Below are positions 6,270 through 8,436 of a stretch of 8,436 bases of DNA, in pieces. Every line of letters starts with the position of its first letter. The stretch's first letter is position 1. The notes beneath the pieces are model-generated. The model was not told where the DNA came from, did no database searches, and saw only the letters and a program-made list of their open reading frames with translations. The stretch is from Pseudomonadota bacterium (GTDB taxonomy: Bacteria; Pseudomonadota; Gammaproteobacteria; Xanthomonadales; Rhodanobacteraceae). The stretch lies in the NCBI GenBank assembly GCA_023412995.1, contig JAEZQS010000002.1, positions 1-8,436 on the forward strand. The letters are read 5' to 3'. The position numbers and the translations under genes are program-made.

Positions 6270-8195
6270 ATGTCCCTGGTCCAGTTCCTCGATGTCGACT
6301 ACTCGGTCGGTGGTCCCCTGCTGCTGGAGCGGGTGGCGCTGGCGATCGAGCCCGGCGAGCGCGTCTGCGTGGTCGGGCGCAACGGCGCCGGCAAGTCCAC
6401 GCTGCTGAAGCTGCTGGCGGGTGAACTGCAACCCGATGATGGCGAGGTGCGGGTGGCCGATGGCGCGCGCATCGCGCGGCTGGCGCAGGAAGTGCCGCAG
6501 GCGACCCATGGCACGGTGTTCGACGTGGTGGCCGCCCCACTCGGCGCGCTGGGCGCAGACGTCGCCGAGTTCCATCGGCTCGCGCTGCACCTCGACGTGC
6601 CGGGCAACGCGGCGGCCATGACGCAGGTGCAGGCGCGCATCGAGGCCGGGCAGGGTTGGGACCTCGACCGGCGCGTCGATCGCGTCCTCGCCCGCCTTGA
6701 ACTGCCGGGCGAGGTGGAGTTCGCCACGTTGTCGGGCGGGATGAAGCGGCGCGTGCTGCTGGCGCAGGCGCTGGTGACCGAACCCGACCTGCTGCTGCTG
6801 GACGAGCCCACCAACCACCTCGACATCGAGGCGATCGCCTGGCTGGAGCAGCTGCTGCTCGGTTTCGGCGGCAGCGTGGTATTCGTCACCCACGACCGGC
6901 GCTTCCTGCGCGCGCTCGCCACCCGCATCGTCGAGATCGACCGTGGCCAGGTGACGAGCTGGCCAGGCGGCTACGCCAACTACCTGCGCCGGCGCGAGGA
7001 GCGCCAGCATGCCGAGGCGCTTGCCCATGCGCAGTTCGACCGCAAGCTGGCGCAGGAGGAAGTGTGGATCCGCCAAGGCATCAAGGCGCGGCGCACGCGC
7101 AACGAGGGTCGCGTGCGGGCGCTGGAAGCGATGCGCCGCGAACGCGCGGCGCGCCGCGTCGCCGGCGGCAACGCCAGGCTCGCCAGCGCCACGTCGGCGC
7201 CCTCCGGGCGCAAGGTGATCGAGGCGCGGGACGTCGGCTTCGGCTGGAACGGGCACGAGGTCATCCGCGGCTTCTCCACCACCATCCTGCGGGGCGACCG
7301 CATCGGGCTGATCGGGCCGAACGGTTCGGGCAAGACCACGCTGCTGCGCCTGCTGCTCGGCCAGCTGGCGCCCTCCACCGGCGAGGTGCGGCTGGGTACC
7401 CAGGTGGACATTGCCTGGTTCGACCAGCACCGCGCGCAGCTGCGCGAAGATCTTTCGGCGCTCGACAACGTCGCCGAGGGACGCGAATTCATCGAGGTCG
7501 GTGGCGCGCGCAAGCACGTGCTGGGCTACCTGCAGGATTTCCTGTTCGCGCCGGACCGCGCACGCGCGCCGATCACCGCGTTGTCCGGTGGCGAGCGCAA
7601 CCGCCTGCTGTTGGCGCGGCTGTTCGCGCGGCCGTCGAACCTGCTGGTGATGGACGAGCCCACCAACGACCTCGACGTCGAGACACTCGAACTGCTGGAG
7701 GACCTGCTGGCGAACTACGCCGGCACGCTGCTGCTGGTCTCGCACGACCGCGACTTCCTCGACAACGTGGTCAGCGGCACGCTGGTGCTGGAAGGCGACG
7801 GACGGGTCGGCGAATACGTCGGCGGCTACAGCGACTGGCTGCGGCAGGGAGGCGAGGTACGACCCGGGTGGGACAAGCCGGTGGCAGCGCCGGCGTCGCG
7901 ATCGGCGTCAGCCCGGGACACGGTGAGCGGGCCGCCAGGCGCACCGGTCGCGAGCGCGCCGGCCCCGGCGCGCCGCAAGCCGGGCTACCGCGAGGCACGC
8001 GAACTCGAGCAGCTTCCGGCACGGATCGAAGAGCTCGAATCCCGCATTGCCGCGTTTGGCCTGCGCATGCAGGATCCGGCCTTCTACCAGCAGGACAGCG
8101 CCGCCATCGTCGCGGCCAACGACGAACTTGCCGCGCTGCAGGCGGACCTCGACGCGGCGTACGCGCGCTGGCAGGCGCTGGAGTCGATGGGGTAA
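6270..8195 (+). CDS. uup: ABC-F family ATPase Uup
   Basis: A 641-residue soluble protein with two ABC ATPase domains and no membrane segments. Domain 1: Walker A GRNGAGKST (36-44), signature LSGGM (154-158), Walker B LLLLDEPTNHLD (174-185, Glu179). The linker of about 240-300 contains FDRKLAQEEVWIRQGIKARR and RNEGRVRALEAMRRER, nearly identical to E. coli Uup. Domain 2: GPNGSGKTT (349-357), LSGGE (438-442), LLVMDEPTNDLD (458-469, Glu463), then YVGGYSDWLR. A low-complexity Ala/Pro linker (about 530-568) leads to a charged coiled coil (572-640), the C-terminal domain that binds DNA in E. coli Uup. ABC-F proteins act on the ribosome; Uup is also linked to precise transposon excision and branched-DNA handling. 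The ATG at 6270 matches the E. coli N-terminus (MSL). The frame is open upstream to 5949, but only as antisense to amiD. There is no Shine-Dalgarno sequence before the ATG. All catalytic residues are present. Confidence 0.97.
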   Translation: MSLVQFLDVDYSVGGPLLLERVALAIEPGERVCVVGRNGAGKSTLLKLLAGELQPDDGEVRVADGARIARLAQEVPQATHGTVFDVVAAPLGALGADVAEFHRLALHLDVPGNAAAMTQVQARIEAGQGWDLDRRVDRVLARLELPGEVEFATLSGGMKRRVLLAQALVTEPDLLLLDEPTNHLDIEAIAWLEQLLLGFGGSVVFVTHDRRFLRALATRIVEIDRGQVTSWPGGYANYLRRREERQHAEALAHAQFDRKLAQEEVWIRQGIKARRTRNEGRVRALEAMRRERAARRVAGGNARLASATSAPSGRKVIEARDVGFGWNGHEVIRGFSTTILRGDRIGLIGPNGSGKTTLLRLLLGQLAPSTGEVRLGTQVDIAWFDQHRAQLREDLSALDNVAEGREFIEVGGARKHVLGYLQDFLFAPDRARAPITALSGGERNRLLLARLFARPSNLLVMDEPTNDLDVETLELLEDLLANYAGTLLLVSHDRDFLDNVVSGTLVLEGDGRVGEYVGGYSDWLRQGGEVRPGWDKPVAAPASRSASARDTVSGPPGAPVASAPAPARRKPGYREARELEQLPARIEELESRIAAFGLRMQDPAFYQQDSAAIVAANDELAALQADLDAAYARWQALESMG

Positions 8196-8196
8196 C

Positions 8197-8227
8197 CGCC
8201 GCTGCCGCACGTCCGGCTGCAGCGGCG
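8197..8227. terminator. GC-rich hairpin after the uup stop codon
   Basis: CGCCGCTGC (8197-8205) and GCAGCGGCG (8219-8227) are perfect 9-bp inverted arms around a 13-base loop, starting two bases after the uup TAA. The position fits a transcript-end structure. No T-run follows, so it may instead stabilise the 3' end of the transcript or act with Rho. Confidence 0.4.
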
Positions 8228-8341
8228 ACGGGCCGCGATGCGCTCCCGTCGCGGGATGGGGAGAATTTCCGCGTCGCGGTCGATGGGGCCGCGTGAGGAT
8301 CGGGTGTATCGGCGTGACACCACTCGCGCACGCGGCGGCGA

Positions 8342-8436
8342 TCACGCCATCGGCGGTGCAGGTGGTGAGGGCGGCGCCGGCTCGCCTGGTGCGGCGGGCG
8401 GCGCGGGAGGCGCCGGCGCGATCGCGGGAGCAGCAG
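8342..8436 (-). CDS. Possible C-terminal tail of a Pro/Ala-rich protein, truncated by the window edge
   Basis: Reading the minus strand from the window end, one frame is open for 30 codons and ends with TGA at 8342-8344. It encodes an Ala/Pro-rich tail (beginning AAPAIAPAPPAPPAAPGEPA, ending PPAPPMA). Such tails are common at the C-termini of secreted or envelope proteins in GC-rich proteobacteria, and the convergent orientation with uup, with a hairpin in between, is consistent. Against it, other frames here are also open (the opposite strand reads Gly/Ala-rich), and third-position G+C is not especially high. No family can be named from so short a tail. Confidence 0.3.
   Translation of the reverse strand, partial: AAPAIAPAPPAPPAAPGEPAPPSPPAPPMA

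Noticed and set aside
6164..6271. Longer N-terminus for AmiD
   Set aside because: It would add 36 Arg/Gly-rich residues in front of a textbook lipoprotein signal peptide, whose own ATG at 6163 is the better start.
5457..7745. 762-codon open frame on the minus strand
   Set aside because: It lies antisense to uup and overlaps amiD in another frame. Its product is His/Arg/Gln-rich without recognisable domains, as expected for a shadow frame in GC-rich DNA.
8294..8436. GTG-initiated plus-strand frame open to the window end (MRIGCIGVTPLAHAAA...)
   Set aside because: There is no ribosome site, the product soon turns Arg/Ala-rich, and the frame competes with a minus-strand tail that has a clean stop. 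High third-position G+C alone is not evidence here.
1..8436. tRNA, rRNA, CRISPR array, insertion sequence, attachment site or toxin-antitoxin pair
   Set aside because: I looked for spaced direct repeats, cloverleaf-like conserved ends, transposase motifs and small paired genes on both strands and found none.

Overview
This is a gene-dense window from a high-GC bacterium (about 60-80% G+C in the stretches I counted). The DusA and Uup sequences are close to their gammaproteobacterial relatives, and the base composition suggests Xanthomonadales/Lysobacteraceae (Lysobacter, Luteimonas or similar). That placement is inference. I see no tRNA, rRNA, CRISPR array, insertion sequence or prophage gene.

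Layout from left to right. A large TPR-CHAT protein (+, 3-3047, probably cut at its 5' end by the window edge) runs tail-to-tail into a short-chain dehydrogenase (-, 3010-3699), and the two reading frames overlap by 38 bp. A 142-bp divergent intergenic region (3700-3841) separates the dehydrogenase from a small Gly-rich membrane protein of unknown function (+, 3842-4339). That gene converges on dusA (-, 4389-5357). Upstream of dusA on the same strand, 38 bp away, lies amiD (-, 5396-6163), an outer-membrane-type lipoprotein amidase; amiD and dusA are probably co-transcribed. amiD is divergent from uup (+, 6270-8195), an ABC-F ATPase, across 106 bp. After uup come a 9-bp hairpin and what may be the last 30 codons of a Pro/Ala-rich protein entering on the minus strand from beyond the window.

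Three genes are housekeeping in type: tRNA dihydrouridine synthesis (dusA), peptidoglycan fragment cleavage (amiD), and an ABC-F ATPase linked in E. coli to ribosome function and transposon excision (uup). They do not form one pathway. The accessory-like part is the left end: a caspase-like CHAT protease candidate with an intact His/Cys pair behind a TPR array. Its partner, if it has one, would lie upstream of this window, because the next gene on the right is convergent. The dehydrogenase lacks the usual catalytic Ser. I do not see a complete new multi-gene system here; the CHAT protein is the best lead to one.
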